A DNA stretch of 64,000 nucleotides from Nocardia yamanashiensis NBRC 100130 (GCF_001613325.1 NZ_BDCD01000022.1:1-64000), one strand, 5' to 3'; shown: positions 16,754 to 26,270, counted from the first letter of the stretch. Program-made: numbers and translations. The notes: generated by a model from the letters alone, not told the origin.

Positions 16754-17386
16754 GTGACCGCATCCGTGGGGAATCGGCCCGGCCCGGGTCGCCCGCGTGA
16801 CCCGCAGCTCGATGCCCAGGTGCTGGCCGCGACCCAGGAACTGCTGGTCAGCGACGGATATCAGGCCACCACCATTGCCGCGGTGGCGCGCCGGGCCGGG
16901 GTCGTCACCACGTCGATCTACCGCCGCTGGCCGGGCAAACGCGCCCTGGTGGAGGACGCGATCTTCGCCCTCGACACCGGTAACCACCCGGTCCCCAGCG
17001 GTGATCTGGCGGCCGATCTGCTGGCCTGGACCCGGCTGTTCCTGTCGGCGGCCGCCCATCCGGCGGCCCGCTCGGCCATTCCGGGGCTGCTCTCGGAGTA
17101 TCACGACGACGCGGAGAGCTACCGCAGGCTGCTCGATCGCGGGGAACGCCCCACCGTGGAGGCGCTGCGCGAACTGCTGGACGCCGCGGCGGCGGCCGGT
17201 CAGGCGGCCCCGGACTGCGATGCCGAGGCGGTTTTCGAGTTCCTGCGCGGCGCGACCATGATCCGGGCGCTCACGCACGGCACCGAGGCCGAAGACGAGT
17301 TCTGCCGCCGGATCGCCGACGCGCTACTGGCGGTGGCGCAGCGCGGTACGCCGGAGCGGCGAGGTCAGAGCAGGCCCCACCAGTAG
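16754..17386 (+). CDS. TetR-family regulator
   Basis: The 210-residue protein has an HTH at about residues 20-65 (GYQATTIAAVARRAGVVTTSIYRRWPGKRALVE) and a C-terminal ligand domain. The GTG start follows AAGGAGA. It is divergent from the CrtC-like/kinase-like pair and is their probable repressor. Its last 22 bases overlap a tiny convergent ORF. Confidence 0.9.
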   Translation: MTASVGNRPGPGRPRDPQLDAQVLAATQELLVSDGYQATTIAAVARRAGVVTTSIYRRWPGKRALVEDAIFALDTGNHPVPSGDLAADLLAWTRLFLSAAAHPAARSAIPGLLSEYHDDAESYRRLLDRGERPTVEALRELLDAAAAAGQAAPDCDAEAVFEFLRGATMIRALTHGTEAEDEFCRRIADALLAVAQRGTPERRGQSRPHQ

Positions 17387-17424
17387 AACAGGCAAGCCAG
17401 CACGAAGACGACCACCGTTTCCAT
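17365..17424 (-). CDS. Possible 19-residue membrane micropeptide
   Basis: The ORF METVVVFVLACLFYWWGLL starts at ATG 17424, which is preceded by GGGAG at six bases, and stops at 17365, inside the tail of the TetR gene. Almost every residue is hydrophobic, with two Trp near the end, as in known bacterial micropeptides inserted in the membrane. It is too short to be certain; conservation would decide. Confidence 0.35.
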   Translation of the reverse strand: METVVVFVLACLFYWWGLL

Positions 17425-17732
17425 CGTGAACTCCCAATCTCCGTGGCGCACTTACCATCCATGATGCGCCGCCGAGTGGGACCTCGGCCAGGTTATGACG
17501 GCGCAAGATCGGTAACGAATGTCCTGCCGCCCCCTTCGCGGCAGGGCATCCTCCCTTATCGAGAACCGGTCGGCTTTTTGCTGGGTCCGACCCGACACCC
17601 CTCGTTGGACGGGCCGGACCCTGGCCTGACACCTTCCGGTGTTGACAGCAACAATGCGGGCCGGCGCTTGGCACCGCCTTAACAAGATCTTGCAAATGTG
17701 AAACCGGCTGGTGGCGGCCCATTTTCGTGATC
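17425..17732. other. Intergenic region upstream of the micropeptide and after lutC
   Basis: No convincing gene is visible. An imperfect inverted repeat TGACACC-TTCC-GGTGTTGA lies at about 17627-17644. The stretch probably contains the leftward promoter for the micropeptide and the terminator of the lut operon. Confidence 0.4.
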
Positions 17733-18386
17733 TCATTCGACAACGACGACCACCAGTCGCCGCGGGCCGTGCACGCCCTGCACCCGGATCATCTCGATAT
17801 CCACGGTGGCGGAGGGGCCGCTGAACCAGGTCAGCGGCCGGTGGGGGTCCAGGCTCCCGATCATTTCCGGAATGGCCGAGGAAATCTGGCCGGCGCGCAC
17901 CACGCACACGTGACAGTCCGGCACCAGCGTCGGTGCGCGCCGACCCTGCCCCGGGCCGCCGTCGAGCACCACGGTGGCGGAATCGGCAATCGCGGCAGCG
18001 CAATTGGTCACCACGGCATCCATAGCGTCGAGCTCGCCTGGGGATAACTGTGGATCATCCGAGACGACCCGATTTCCGGAGTCCGCCGCCCACACCGCAA
18101 GCCAGGGCTGCGGCAGTCCGGCGGGCGCGAGCACACTGTGCGCCCCGTGCTCCCGCAACGCGGCGGCGATGATCTCCGGCAGCGCTGACTCGTGCACCCG
18201 ATGCGACTGCGCACCATAGTGTTTCAGCCGCTCGACGAACAGCGACACCACGGCCGCGCGATCGGCGGCGTCGATTCCCGGTGCCGTGCGCAGGTATTCA
18301 CGCGGCACGGTCACCGCCCGCTCGTCGGCCGGCAGATCCGACAGCGCCGCCCGGATCCGGCCCAGCACCGTTTCCCGGGCGCTCAC
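17733..18386 (-). CDS. lutC: Lactate utilisation protein C
   Basis: This 217-residue LUD-domain protein is the third subunit of the LutABC iron-sulfur L-lactate oxidase, which lets cells grow on lactate. Typical features are the N-terminal REXXLGRIRAAL-like segment, the central DAVVTNCAAAIADSATVVLDGG and the C-terminal GPSATVDIEMIRVQGVHGPRRL. The start is the GTG at 18386, overlapping the lutB stop as GTGA, so translation is coupled. It depends functionally on LutA and LutB; LutB is apparently broken here. Confidence 0.92.
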   Translation of the reverse strand: MSARETVLGRIRAALSDLPADERAVTVPREYLRTAPGIDAADRAAVVSLFVERLKHYGAQSHRVHESALPEIIAAALREHGAHSVLAPAGLPQPWLAVWAADSGNRVVSDDPQLSPGELDAMDAVVTNCAAAIADSATVVLDGGPGQGRRAPTLVPDCHVCVVRAGQISSAIPEMIGSLDPHRPLTWFSGPSATVDIEMIRVQGVHGPRRLVVVVVE

Positions 18387-19719
18387 TGCAGGCCCCCTTC
18401 GGTGCGCTTCCACCAGGACCGGAAGGATTCCCGGGGCACCTCCGGCACGTACCGGCTCTCCGTCCACCCCGAAAGCGGCGGCGGCAGCTGCTTTTTCGGC
18501 GCCACCACCCCGGCGATGCCCGCCGCTCTCACCGCCGCCGCCCAGACGTGCGGGTGATACATGATGCGCTCCACCGCGTCCAAGGCCACCCGCTCGGCCG
18601 GATGCTTCACCGCGGCCGGCCCCTCGGCCACGTCGTGCCGCAGCTCGAGCAGGTTCCCCACGATGTCGATGCGCACCGGGCACACCTCGTTGCAGGCCCC
18701 GCACAGCGAGGACGCGTACGGCAGCGACGCGGTCTGCGGGTCGTCCGCGCCCTCGAGCAGCGGGTTCAGGATCGCCCCGATCGGCCCCGGATACACCGAC
18801 CCGTAGGTCTGCCCGCCCGTGCGCTCGTACACCGGGCAGATGTTCATGCAGGCCCCGCACCGGATGCAGCGCAGCGCCTGCCGCCCGAGCCGATCGCCCA
18901 GCGCCCGGGTGCGGCCGTTGTCGACCAGCACGATGTGGAATTCGCGCGGCCCGTCCCCGGCGTGCACCCCGGTCCACCCACCACCGAGATCAGCGTCTCC
19001 GGCAGCGTCAGGCACATGCGGCCGTTGCCCTCGGATTCCACCATGACCACGGTGCCGGTCTCCGCGATCAGGAAGTTCGCGCCGGTGATGCCGACCCGCG
19101 CGCGCAGGAACTTCTCGCGCAGATGCAGGCGCGCGGCATCGGCCAGGTCGTTGGGGTCGTCGGTGAGCCCGGCCGGTGCAGGCCGCCCGTGCTTGCCCAT
19201 CTCGCGCACGAAGATGTCCCGGATCTGCCCGCGATTGAGATGCATGGACGGCACCACGATGTGCGAGGGCAGATCGTCGCCGAGCTGCAGGATGATTTCC
19301 GCGAGATCGGTTTCGCGAGTGTCGATTCCGGCTGCGGTCAATGCGTCGTCCAGCCCGATCTCCTCGGTCAGCATGGACTTGGCTTTGACGATCTCGCGCT
19401 CGCCGGTGCGCCGGACCAGTTCGGCCACAATCAGATTCGCCTCTTCGGCGTCGACGGCCCAGTGCACCACCGCTCCGGCACGCTCGGCGGCTTCCTCGAA
19501 TTGCACCAGGTACGAATCGAGATGGTGCAGCACGGTGTCCTTGATCGCGGCGGCGCTGTCCCGCAACCGCTGCCAGTCCGGTCGCTCGTCCACCAGCTTG
19601 TCGCGCTTGCCGCGAATGGTGTGCGTGGCCCGGTGCACATTGGCGCGCAATTGCTCGTCCCGGGTTGAGCGCCGGGCGGCCTGCGGGAACGGCGGCCACC
19701 CCACGAAACTCTTGCTCAC
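18383..19719 (-). pseudogene. lutB: lutB, iron-sulfur subunit, with internal deletion and frameshift
   Basis: LutB carries an N-terminal LUD domain and a C-terminal pair of [4Fe-4S] clusters. From GTG 19719 the reading frame gives a normal N-terminal part through TLPETLISVVG, then leaves frame. The rest (WTGVHAGDGPREFHIVLVDNGR, CIRCGACMNICPVY, CGACNEVCPV, to the stop at 18383) continues in another frame. The junction lies at 18976/18977. Compared with the remembered family sequence, roughly 30 residues (GIEK... to ...PYTST) are missing, so a deletion of 3n+1 bases is inferred rather than a single-base error. Overlaps with lutA and lutC stay intact. It is either a recent null mutation or an assembly/sequencing gap. 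Confidence 0.85.
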
Positions 19720-20498
19720 GCCGACCTCCCCGCCGCCGCGGCCACGGGTATGCCGGGCATCGGCCCGTCCGCGCGGGTCCGCGCCAGGATCTCCACCAGG
19801 TGCAGGCTGCGTACCGGCGTCTTGTCCTTGGCGAGCCGCCCGCCGATGTTCATCAGGCACGAATTGTCCACGGCGGTGAGCACATCCGCGCCGGTCTCGC
19901 GCACGTGCGCGGCCTTGTCGCCGTTCATCGCACCCGATACCGCCGCGTTCTTCACCGAGAAGGTGCCGCCGAAGCCGCAGCATTCGTTCGCGGCGGGCAG
20001 TTCCACCAGATCGATGCCCGCCACCGCCCGCAGCAGTTCGAGGGGGCGTTCCCCGATGTGCTGGATGCGCAGCGAATGACAGGTCGGGTGATAGGTGACC
20101 CGGTGCGGGAAGTACGCGCCCACCTCGTGCACGCCCAGATCGTCGGTGATGAACTCGGTCAGCTCGCGGATCTTGGGCAGGATGGCCTGGGTGTCCAGGG
20201 CCAGCTTCGAATCTCCGGTCGCCTCGGCGGCTTTCATGTAGAACTCGCGCGGCGCCTGCCCGCAGGAGGCCGACGGCATGATGATCCGGTCGTACTCCCC
20301 GAGCACCTGCACGAAATGCCTTGCCAGCTTTGCGGTATCGGCGCGATAGCCGGTATTGCAGTGCATCTGCCCGCAGCAGCTCTGCGCCATCGGGAACTCG
20401 AGCTCCACGCCCAGCCGCCGCAGCAGCGTGACCGCGGCTTTGCCGGTGCCGGGGAAGAGCACGTCATTGATGCAGGTGACGAACAAGGCGGTGCGCAT
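19716..20498 (-). CDS. lutA: Lactate utilisation protein A (CCG-domain subunit)
   Basis: The 260-residue subunit has two cysteine-rich CCG domains: CCGQMHCNTGY near residue 41 and ECCGFGGTFS near residue 168. These bind an unusual iron-sulfur cluster in the heterodisulfide-reductase/GlpC/LutA family. It is the first gene of the lut operon, with its stop overlapping the lutB start (GTGA). Sequence and length look intact. Confidence 0.94.
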   Translation of the reverse strand: MRTALFVTCINDVLFPGTGKAAVTLLRRLGVELEFPMAQSCCGQMHCNTGYRADTAKLARHFVQVLGEYDRIIMPSASCGQAPREFYMKAAEATGDSKLALDTQAILPKIRELTEFITDDLGVHEVGAYFPHRVTYHPTCHSLRIQHIGERPLELLRAVAGIDLVELPAANECCGFGGTFSVKNAAVSGAMNGDKAAHVRETGADVLTAVDNSCLMNIGGRLAKDKTPVRSLHLVEILARTRADGPMPGIPVAAAAGRSA

Positions 20499-20738
20499 AC
20501 GGCCCCTTACCGTCGGTGTAGCTATCGGGTAGCGAATCGACCGGAGGACGCACCCGGCAGCCGGGCGCGCAGGTGGGCGAAAGTGAGCGTGCGATTTCTC
20601 GCTTTCATCCCATTTGTCTAGCAGATCCGCAGGTAGAACGGACTAAATTCGGCCATTTCGGCGTGGCTGCCGGGGCGTTGCGCGCGCGGCCCTCTTCTAT
20701 GTCTGCTGTCAAGTTGCGGAACTCCCTAGGAGGAGCAT

Positions 20739-22322
20739 GTGAAGGTGTGGCGATCCCGCTCTCGCGCGGTGATGCTGCCGGCCCTCGCGGGTGCGATCGC
20801 GGTGGCCGGGCCGGTGCCCGCGGCCGCCGATTTCCCCGCGGACTACCCGTTGATCATCGACGTCAGCACCCCGCCGGACGGGCTCTGCAACGGCGCGCTA
20901 CGCGGCACCACCGCCGTGTACGTACCGCCGGGCCTGCCCGCGCAATCCGATGTGGAGTGGCGAATCCTGGCCGGGGAACAGCCGATTCGCTCCGGCATCA
21001 CCGCGGTGACCAATGACGTGGTGACCATCGGGTTCGATCTGCGCCGCGACGAGCTACCCCGGGACGGCCGACTACGGGTGGACGCCCGCACCAGGGTGCA
21101 GGGCGGGCAGGCCGGGGCCTACGGCAAGCCCTGGAACTTCCGCGTCACCCGCGAATGCGGGCCGCTGCACGTGGCCTCGATCGGCGATTCGGTGCTCTGG
21201 GGGCAGGGCCTGGATCTGGAACGCAAATTCGCCCACCTGACCGCCGAGGCGCTGGGCGCGGAGACCGGCCGGGCCGTGCAGGTACACGACTATTCGCAAT
21301 CCGGGGCGCTGCTGGACGCGCCGGGCACCGAGGGCGCGCAGTGCGCCGAGACCGCCGCCGATGCCGTCGCGGACGTGTTCTGCCAGCTGCACCAGGCCGC
21401 CGACGAGGCCGGCGAACAAGGCTATCGCCTCGATGTGGTGCTGCTCGACGGCTGCATGAACGATCTCGACCCCTTCTTCGGCATTCCGGTGGGCGTCACC
21501 CCGGGCACCGAGGATCTGACCGCGGCGGTGGAGCGCGAATGCGGCGGCGTCGGCGCCGAGGCCACCAATCCGGCCGCCCATGTGCCGTACTTCAGCGGCG
21601 CCACCCGCGGTTACGGCGGGCGCGGCATGCGCCAGGCCATCGAACTCGCGCACGCGCTGCCGGGCAATCCGAAAGTGGTGGTGGCCAACTACTTCCACGA
21701 CGGGGACGCCGATACGCCGGCGGGCTTGCGCGAGCGCTGGTCGGAATTCGTGCGCGCCTCCGCGGAGGTGTTCCGCCGGGCCGCCACCGACGCCAACGCC
21801 GCGGCGCCCGAACCCTACGCGGTCGCGGCGGACGGCCTGTTCACCGAGGACACCGGCGGGGCCGGCGCGGCGCGCAAGCCCGCGCTCAATCCGCTCGGCG
21901 ACGAATCCTTCGCCCTGCGCCTGCTCGCCTGCCCGCCGCTGGGCGATCTCCCGCCGCAGTGCCGGATGCCCGCCGTCTCGCACCTGAGCCTGGCCGACGC
22001 CCGGCCCTACGCCGACGCCTTCCTGATGAACCCCCGCCTGCGCGAATGGTTCGGCGGCGGTGGGCCTGCCGGCGCGGGGTTCACCGTCTCCCGGCAGGCG
22101 GGCCCGCCCGGCACCACCGTGAGTTTCGACGCCGCCCCCGCCGGTGCGGCCATCCGCCAGTACGAGTGGTATTTCGGCGACGGCGCGCACGCCACCACCC
22201 AGGCCGCGACGGTTTCGCACGTCTACCACGGCAGCGGACCGAATCTGCCGCGGCTGGTGGTCACCGACATGACCGGGCACCGCAGTCTCTACGAGCTGGA
22301 CGAGCCGATCATGATCGATTGA
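20739..22322 (+). CDS. Exported SGNH-hydrolase-like protein with C-terminal PKD-like domain
   Basis: The 527-residue protein has a signal peptide ending near AAA-DFPAD (residue 30) and an N-terminal strand-rich domain. The SGNH block I is HVASIGDSVLWG (Ser151), followed by an NDL segment (DGCMNDLDPF) and a late AVSHLSLADA with the candidate catalytic His. The last 80 residues resemble a PKD/Ig-like module (YEWYFGDGAHATT). It is likely a secreted esterase/lipase that acts at the envelope or outside. Start GTG 20739 or GTG 20745, after TAGGAGGAG. It ends 14 bases inside the convergent gene. Confidence 0.82.
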   Translation: MKVWRSRSRAVMLPALAGAIAVAGPVPAAADFPADYPLIIDVSTPPDGLCNGALRGTTAVYVPPGLPAQSDVEWRILAGEQPIRSGITAVTNDVVTIGFDLRRDELPRDGRLRVDARTRVQGGQAGAYGKPWNFRVTRECGPLHVASIGDSVLWGQGLDLERKFAHLTAEALGAETGRAVQVHDYSQSGALLDAPGTEGAQCAETAADAVADVFCQLHQAADEAGEQGYRLDVVLLDGCMNDLDPFFGIPVGVTPGTEDLTAAVERECGGVGAEATNPAAHVPYFSGATRGYGGRGMRQAIELAHALPGNPKVVVANYFHDGDADTPAGLRERWSEFVRASAEVFRRAATDANAAAPEPYAVAADGLFTEDTGGAGAARKPALNPLGDESFALRLLACPPLGDLPPQCRMPAVSHLSLADARPYADAFLMNPRLREWFGGGGPAGAGFTVSRQAGPPGTTVSFDAAPAGAAIRQYEWYFGDGAHATTQAATVSHVYHGSGPNLPRLVVTDMTGHRSLYELDEPIMID

Positions 22323-23319
22323 GACCGGCGGACAGTTCCGCGATGGCCCCGTCGCCGGGCGCGTAGCCGGGGAAGTACGCGCACACTCGGGAAGCGCTGT
22401 CGCCGAACCGTTTCCGGATGAGGTCGGCGCACTGGGCGGGAGTACCGCTCACGCTCAGTGCGTCGACCATCGAATCGTCGATCAGCTCGGCCATCTCGTG
22501 CCAGCGCCCCTGCTTGGAGAGGGTGTTGAGTTCGGGTTGCAGCGCGCCCCAGCCCTCGACGTCCAGCACCGGCCGATACGACGGGGTGGAACCGTAGAAG
22601 GCCAGCAGTTTCCGCACCGCGCGCCGGGCGGTCGCCAGTTCCTCGTCCGTATCGCCCATGGCCACAATGGTTTCGACGATGATCTCGAACGGCCGCTCGA
22701 CGCCCGCCCGCCCCTGCGCCACCGCCGGCAGCGTCCGCTCCCGGAAATGACGCTCGGTGTTGAACGGCATCACCAGCAGCCCGTCCGCCGTCGCGGCCGC
22801 CATCTCGGTCATGCGCGGACCGAGCGCGCCCACCAGAATCGGCGGCAGCCCATAGGGATTCGGGCCCGGATCGAACTGCGGCGTCATGAGCGTGTGCTGC
22901 CAGAACCGCCCGCGGTAGTCGAGCCGCGTGGCGTCCTGCCACGCCCGCAGGATCGCCCGCGTCGCCTCGACGCAGTCCCGCATCCGCTCCACCGGCTCGG
23001 ACCATGTCGTCCCGTACCGCCGTTCGATATGCGGCCGGATCTGGCTGCCCAGTCCCAGCCGGAATCGCCCGCCCGACAGGCGATGCAGATCGTAGGCGGT
23101 GTGCGCGAGATGCATGGGGCTGCGCGGCAGGGCCATCGCCACATTGGTCATGATGGCCGTCCCGGGGACCGTGGCGGCCAGCCCCAGCGGCAGGAACACA
23201 TCGTGCTGGCCTTCGAAGGTGAACACGCCGTCCACGCCCAGCGCGCGCAATTCGGCGGTGCGGGAAGCGGATTCGGCGAGCGGGGCATCGAGCCACAGGT
23301 CCAGGGGCAGGGTGGTCAC
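22309..23319 (-). CDS. LLM-class F420-dependent oxidoreductase
   Basis: The 336-residue TIM-barrel flavin/F420 oxidoreductase is of the luciferase-like superfamily, close to a mycobacterial subfamily typified by MSMEG_2256. Signals include VDGVFTFEGQHDVFLPL, LSGGRFRLGLGSQ and PPILVGALGPRMTEMAA. Actinobacterial members use F420 made by the cell. The GTG start at 23319 has GGAGG eight bases upstream. It follows the kinase-like gene after 17 bases and forms an operon with it. Confidence 0.88.
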   Translation of the reverse strand: MTTLPLDLWLDAPLAESASRTAELRALGVDGVFTFEGQHDVFLPLGLAATVPGTAIMTNVAMALPRSPMHLAHTAYDLHRLSGGRFRLGLGSQIRPHIERRYGTTWSEPVERMRDCVEATRAILRAWQDATRLDYRGRFWQHTLMTPQFDPGPNPYGLPPILVGALGPRMTEMAAATADGLLVMPFNTERHFRERTLPAVAQGRAGVERPFEIIVETIVAMGDTDEELATARRAVRKLLAFYGSTPSYRPVLDVEGWGALQPELNTLSKQGRWHEMAELIDDSMVDALSVSGTPAQCADLIRKRFGDSASRVCAYFPGYAPGDGAIAELSAGLNRS

Positions 23320-23336
23320 GGGTGGTTCCTCCGGGT

Positions 23337-24458
23337 TCACGGGGCGAGGCAGGCGAGCGCGGACGCGGTATCGAGGTCCTCGACGGCCCGCGCGGCCTTC
23401 CACAGCCCGCTGCGGGCGATGGTGTCCGATTGCAGTCCGGCGAACACGGCGGTGAAGGCGATGCTCGCGTAGGCGTACGCGGCATGGGCGCGCAGCCGCC
23501 GCCGGACGTCGGCCGGATGCTGCCGCGGCCCGCCGCAGCGCGCCAGTTCTTCGAGATAGACCGCGAGCAGCTCCGGGGTGTGCGCCAGCCGGTCCTCGGT
23601 GGACAGCGCGAACACCAGGAAGTACGTCAGGTCCCGGATGCCGTCCCCGCGCCGCAGCACCTGCCAGTCCAGCAGGCCCGCCGCGGCGTCGGTGAAGTAC
23701 ACATTGCCCGGGTGCGGATCGCCGTGCAGCACGGTGTGCGGTCCGGCGTCGAGTTCCGCTGTCACGGCGCCGAATCGGCGCAGAATCCGCTCGCCCGCAC
23801 GGGGCAGCAGTTCGGGCTGCCGGCGCGCCAGCAGCCGGGCGCTGCCCGCCATCGCCCGCCGGATGAGCGGCAGCATCGGGTCCCGCGCACCGGTGGTGAT
23901 CCAGCCCAGCCCGCCCGCTCGGGTATCGGTCAGCCGGGGCGAATCCCAGTGCGTGGCATGCAATCCGGCCAGCTTTCGCACCACGAGCGCCGCATCCGCC
24001 GGACTCATGTCCGCGGCCGCATCGGTGAAACGCGCCGCGCGGGCGGTCAGATCCTCGATGACGATGGTGAACCGTTCCAGCCGTGGATCGTGGTCGATGC
24101 CCAGCACCTCGGGCGTCTCGATCCGCAGCCCCGGCCGCACGGCGCGATAGAACCCGCATTCGTTGCGCCCGAGCCCGGCCAGCCGTGTGAAGAGCCGGGG
24201 TCCGGCGGCGGTCGGCGCGGTCTTCACGAAAGCCGTTGCGGGCAGCGACGAATCCGCGCCGTACAGCCGCAGGCGCGCCCGATCGGTAGTCCCGGCGGAG
24301 ACGTCCAGCCGTTCGACCGCCTCGATCTCGGTCCCGAGCAGCCGGCTCAGATATCCGGCGTCGAGCTGCGCCGCCCGGCGGGGCAGCGGCGAACGCCGGT
24401 CGAACCGATCACGCAGTTCGCTCACCAGCGCCGCACCCAGCGCTGTCGTCGCACCCAT
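23337..24458 (-). CDS. Phosphotransferase (ecdysteroid-kinase/APH-like) family protein
   Basis: The 373-residue protein-kinase-fold enzyme has the catalytic loop VLHGDPHPGNVYF and the metal-binding GLLDWQVLRRGDGIRDLTYFL. This subfamily resembles ecdysteroid kinase-like and ACAD10-like proteins found in steroid and lipid loci. The ATG at 24458 follows AGGAG; an in-frame ATG seven codons earlier is less likely. Its partner is the F420-type oxidoreductase downstream. Substrate unknown. Confidence 0.85.
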   Translation of the reverse strand: MGATTALGAALVSELRDRFDRRSPLPRRAAQLDAGYLSRLLGTEIEAVERLDVSAGTTDRARLRLYGADSSLPATAFVKTAPTAAGPRLFTRLAGLGRNECGFYRAVRPGLRIETPEVLGIDHDPRLERFTIVIEDLTARAARFTDAAADMSPADAALVVRKLAGLHATHWDSPRLTDTRAGGLGWITTGARDPMLPLIRRAMAGSARLLARRQPELLPRAGERILRRFGAVTAELDAGPHTVLHGDPHPGNVYFTDAAAGLLDWQVLRRGDGIRDLTYFLVFALSTEDRLAHTPELLAVYLEELARCGGPRQHPADVRRRLRAHAAYAYASIAFTAVFAGLQSDTIARSGLWKAARAVEDLDTASALACLAP

Positions 24459-24514
24459 CGGCGTCTCCTGGCGAATCACACCGTCCTGCGACGAGTCCGG
24501 TGGTGGAAAGCGCT

Positions 24515-24585
24515 CCGCCCCGGACCGATTAACGGGAGTCGGTCCGGGGCGGTCCCGGACGCCGGTGGTCGTGGTCCGGCGTCCG
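24515..24585 (-). terminator. Two consecutive hairpins after the GMC gene
   Basis: The 14-base stem CCGCCCCGGACCGA/complement (24515-24552) and the 10-base stem CGGACGCCGG/complement (24556-24585) follow the GMC stop. Confidence 0.65.
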
Positions 24586-24604
24586 AAGTCTCAGCGCGGC
24601 GGGA

Positions 24605-26233
24605 TCAGATGAATTCCGCGGCCTTCTCGCCGATCAGGTAGCTCGGCGCATTGGTATTGCCGCCGGTGATGCTCGGCATGATCGACGCGTCGGCGACCCG
24701 CAGGCCCTCGATGCCGTTGACCTTGAGCGTCGGATCCACCACGGCGCGCTCGTCCACGCCCATGCGGCAGGTGCCGACCGGGTGGTAGATCGAGTGCACG
24801 CGGTTGGGCAGCTCGCGGCGCAGCGCGGTCTCGTCCTCCAGCGCGGGCCCGGGGGCCAGTTCCTCGGTCCAGTCGGCGCGAATGCTGCTGTGCGCCATGA
24901 TCTCCCGGATCATCCGGATGCCCTCGACCAGGAATTCGGTATCGCGCGGATCGCTCAGGTAGCCCGGGTCGATGAGCGGCGCGGCGAACGGGTCGTTCGA
25001 GGCCAGCTTCAGCTCGCCGCGGCTCTTCGGGTAGATGAGGCTCGGGAAGATGGTGAAGCCGGGCCGGCGGTCCACCAGGTGCAGCTTGTCCTCGTCCTGG
25101 TTCGGGATCGGGTAGCTCCACGGCAGGGTGTGGATCTGCATGTCCGGGTAGTCGCCCTCGGCGAACTTGGTCTTGACGAAGCCGCACGCCTCGAACACCG
25201 TCCGGCCCATCCACGAACTGCCCGGGCGGCGCAGCTCCTGCAGGATGCCGCTGGCGAAGTGGGTCGGAATGCCGCGGTGGATGGCCTTCTTGGAGATGTA
25301 GGTCATCGGCACGAACAGGTGGTCGTGCAGGTTCTGGCCGACCGGCAGATCCGCGACCACGTCGATGCCGTGCTCGCGCAGGTGCGCGGCCGGGCCGATG
25401 CCCGAGAGCATGAGGATCTGCGGCGAGCCGATGACGCCGCCGGAGACGATGACCTCTTTGCCGGCCCGCACGATGCGGCGGCTGCCGTTCTTCTCCGCGA
25501 TCTCGACGCCGGTGGCGCGGCCGTTCTCGATCACCACGCGGGTGACGTGCACGTGGGTCAGCACCTTCAGGCCGGAGTCCGGCATATCGGTGATGAAGCC
25601 GCGCGAGGAGCTGTAGCGCAGACCGTTCTTCACGCTCTGCTGGAAGATCGAGATGCCTTCCTGCGACTTGCCGTTGTAGTCCTCGATGATCGGCGCGCCG
25701 AGCGTCTCGGACGCCGCGACCATGAACTCCTGGGCGATCGGGGTCAGCTCCTGCTGACGGGTGACCTCGATGGGGCCGCCGGCGCCGCGCACGTCATTGG
25801 CGCCGTCCTGCCAGTTCTCCAGCCGCTTGTAGGCGGGCAGGACCTCGTCGTAGCTCCAGCCCGTATTGCCCTCGGCGGCCCAGGAATCGAAGTTGGCGCG
25901 GTTGCCGCGCACGTAGAGCATGCCGTTGACGGAGCTCGAACCGCCGAGCACCTTGCCGCGGGTCATCGGGATCTTGCGATCGTTGGCGTGCTTCTGCGGG
26001 ATGGAGTACTGCTTCCAGGTCACGCGCTTCTTCAGCTGCGGGACGGTGTGCACCATGCTGATCGCACCCGGCATGGTGACCATGCGGGTGTCGTCCTTGC
26101 GGCCGGCCTCCAGCAGGATCACGCTCTCGCCGCGCTCGGCGAGCCGGCCTGCGACGACGGCGCCGGCGCTGCCCGCGCCGATCACGACGTAATCAGCTTC
26201 GGTGGCGTCCGCGTAGCGCGGAGAAGCGCTCAT
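24605..26233 (-). CDS. GMC-family FAD-dependent oxidoreductase
   Basis: The 542-residue flavoprotein has an N-terminal dinucleotide motif (VVIGAGSAGAVVAGRL), the GMC signatures GKVLGGSSSVNGMLYVRG and SGGVIGSPQILMLSGIGP, and the active-site segment HSIYHPVGTCRMG. The family covers choline/alcohol dehydrogenases and cholesterol oxidase relatives; overall it is closest to AlkJ-like alcohol dehydrogenases. A perfect KstR-like box lies 38 bases upstream of the ATG. This suggests a sterol or long-chain alcohol substrate (inference). Confidence 0.9.
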   Translation of the reverse strand: MSASPRYADATEADYVVIGAGSAGAVVAGRLAERGESVILLEAGRKDDTRMVTMPGAISMVHTVPQLKKRVTWKQYSIPQKHANDRKIPMTRGKVLGGSSSVNGMLYVRGNRANFDSWAAEGNTGWSYDEVLPAYKRLENWQDGANDVRGAGGPIEVTRQQELTPIAQEFMVAASETLGAPIIEDYNGKSQEGISIFQQSVKNGLRYSSSRGFITDMPDSGLKVLTHVHVTRVVIENGRATGVEIAEKNGSRRIVRAGKEVIVSGGVIGSPQILMLSGIGPAAHLREHGIDVVADLPVGQNLHDHLFVPMTYISKKAIHRGIPTHFASGILQELRRPGSSWMGRTVFEACGFVKTKFAEGDYPDMQIHTLPWSYPIPNQDEDKLHLVDRRPGFTIFPSLIYPKSRGELKLASNDPFAAPLIDPGYLSDPRDTEFLVEGIRMIREIMAHSSIRADWTEELAPGPALEDETALRRELPNRVHSIYHPVGTCRMGVDERAVVDPTLKVNGIEGLRVADASIMPSITGGNTNAPSYLIGEKAAEFI

Positions 26234-26270
26234 TTCAGTACCTCATCCTCGAGTGTGCCTCTGATCACTG

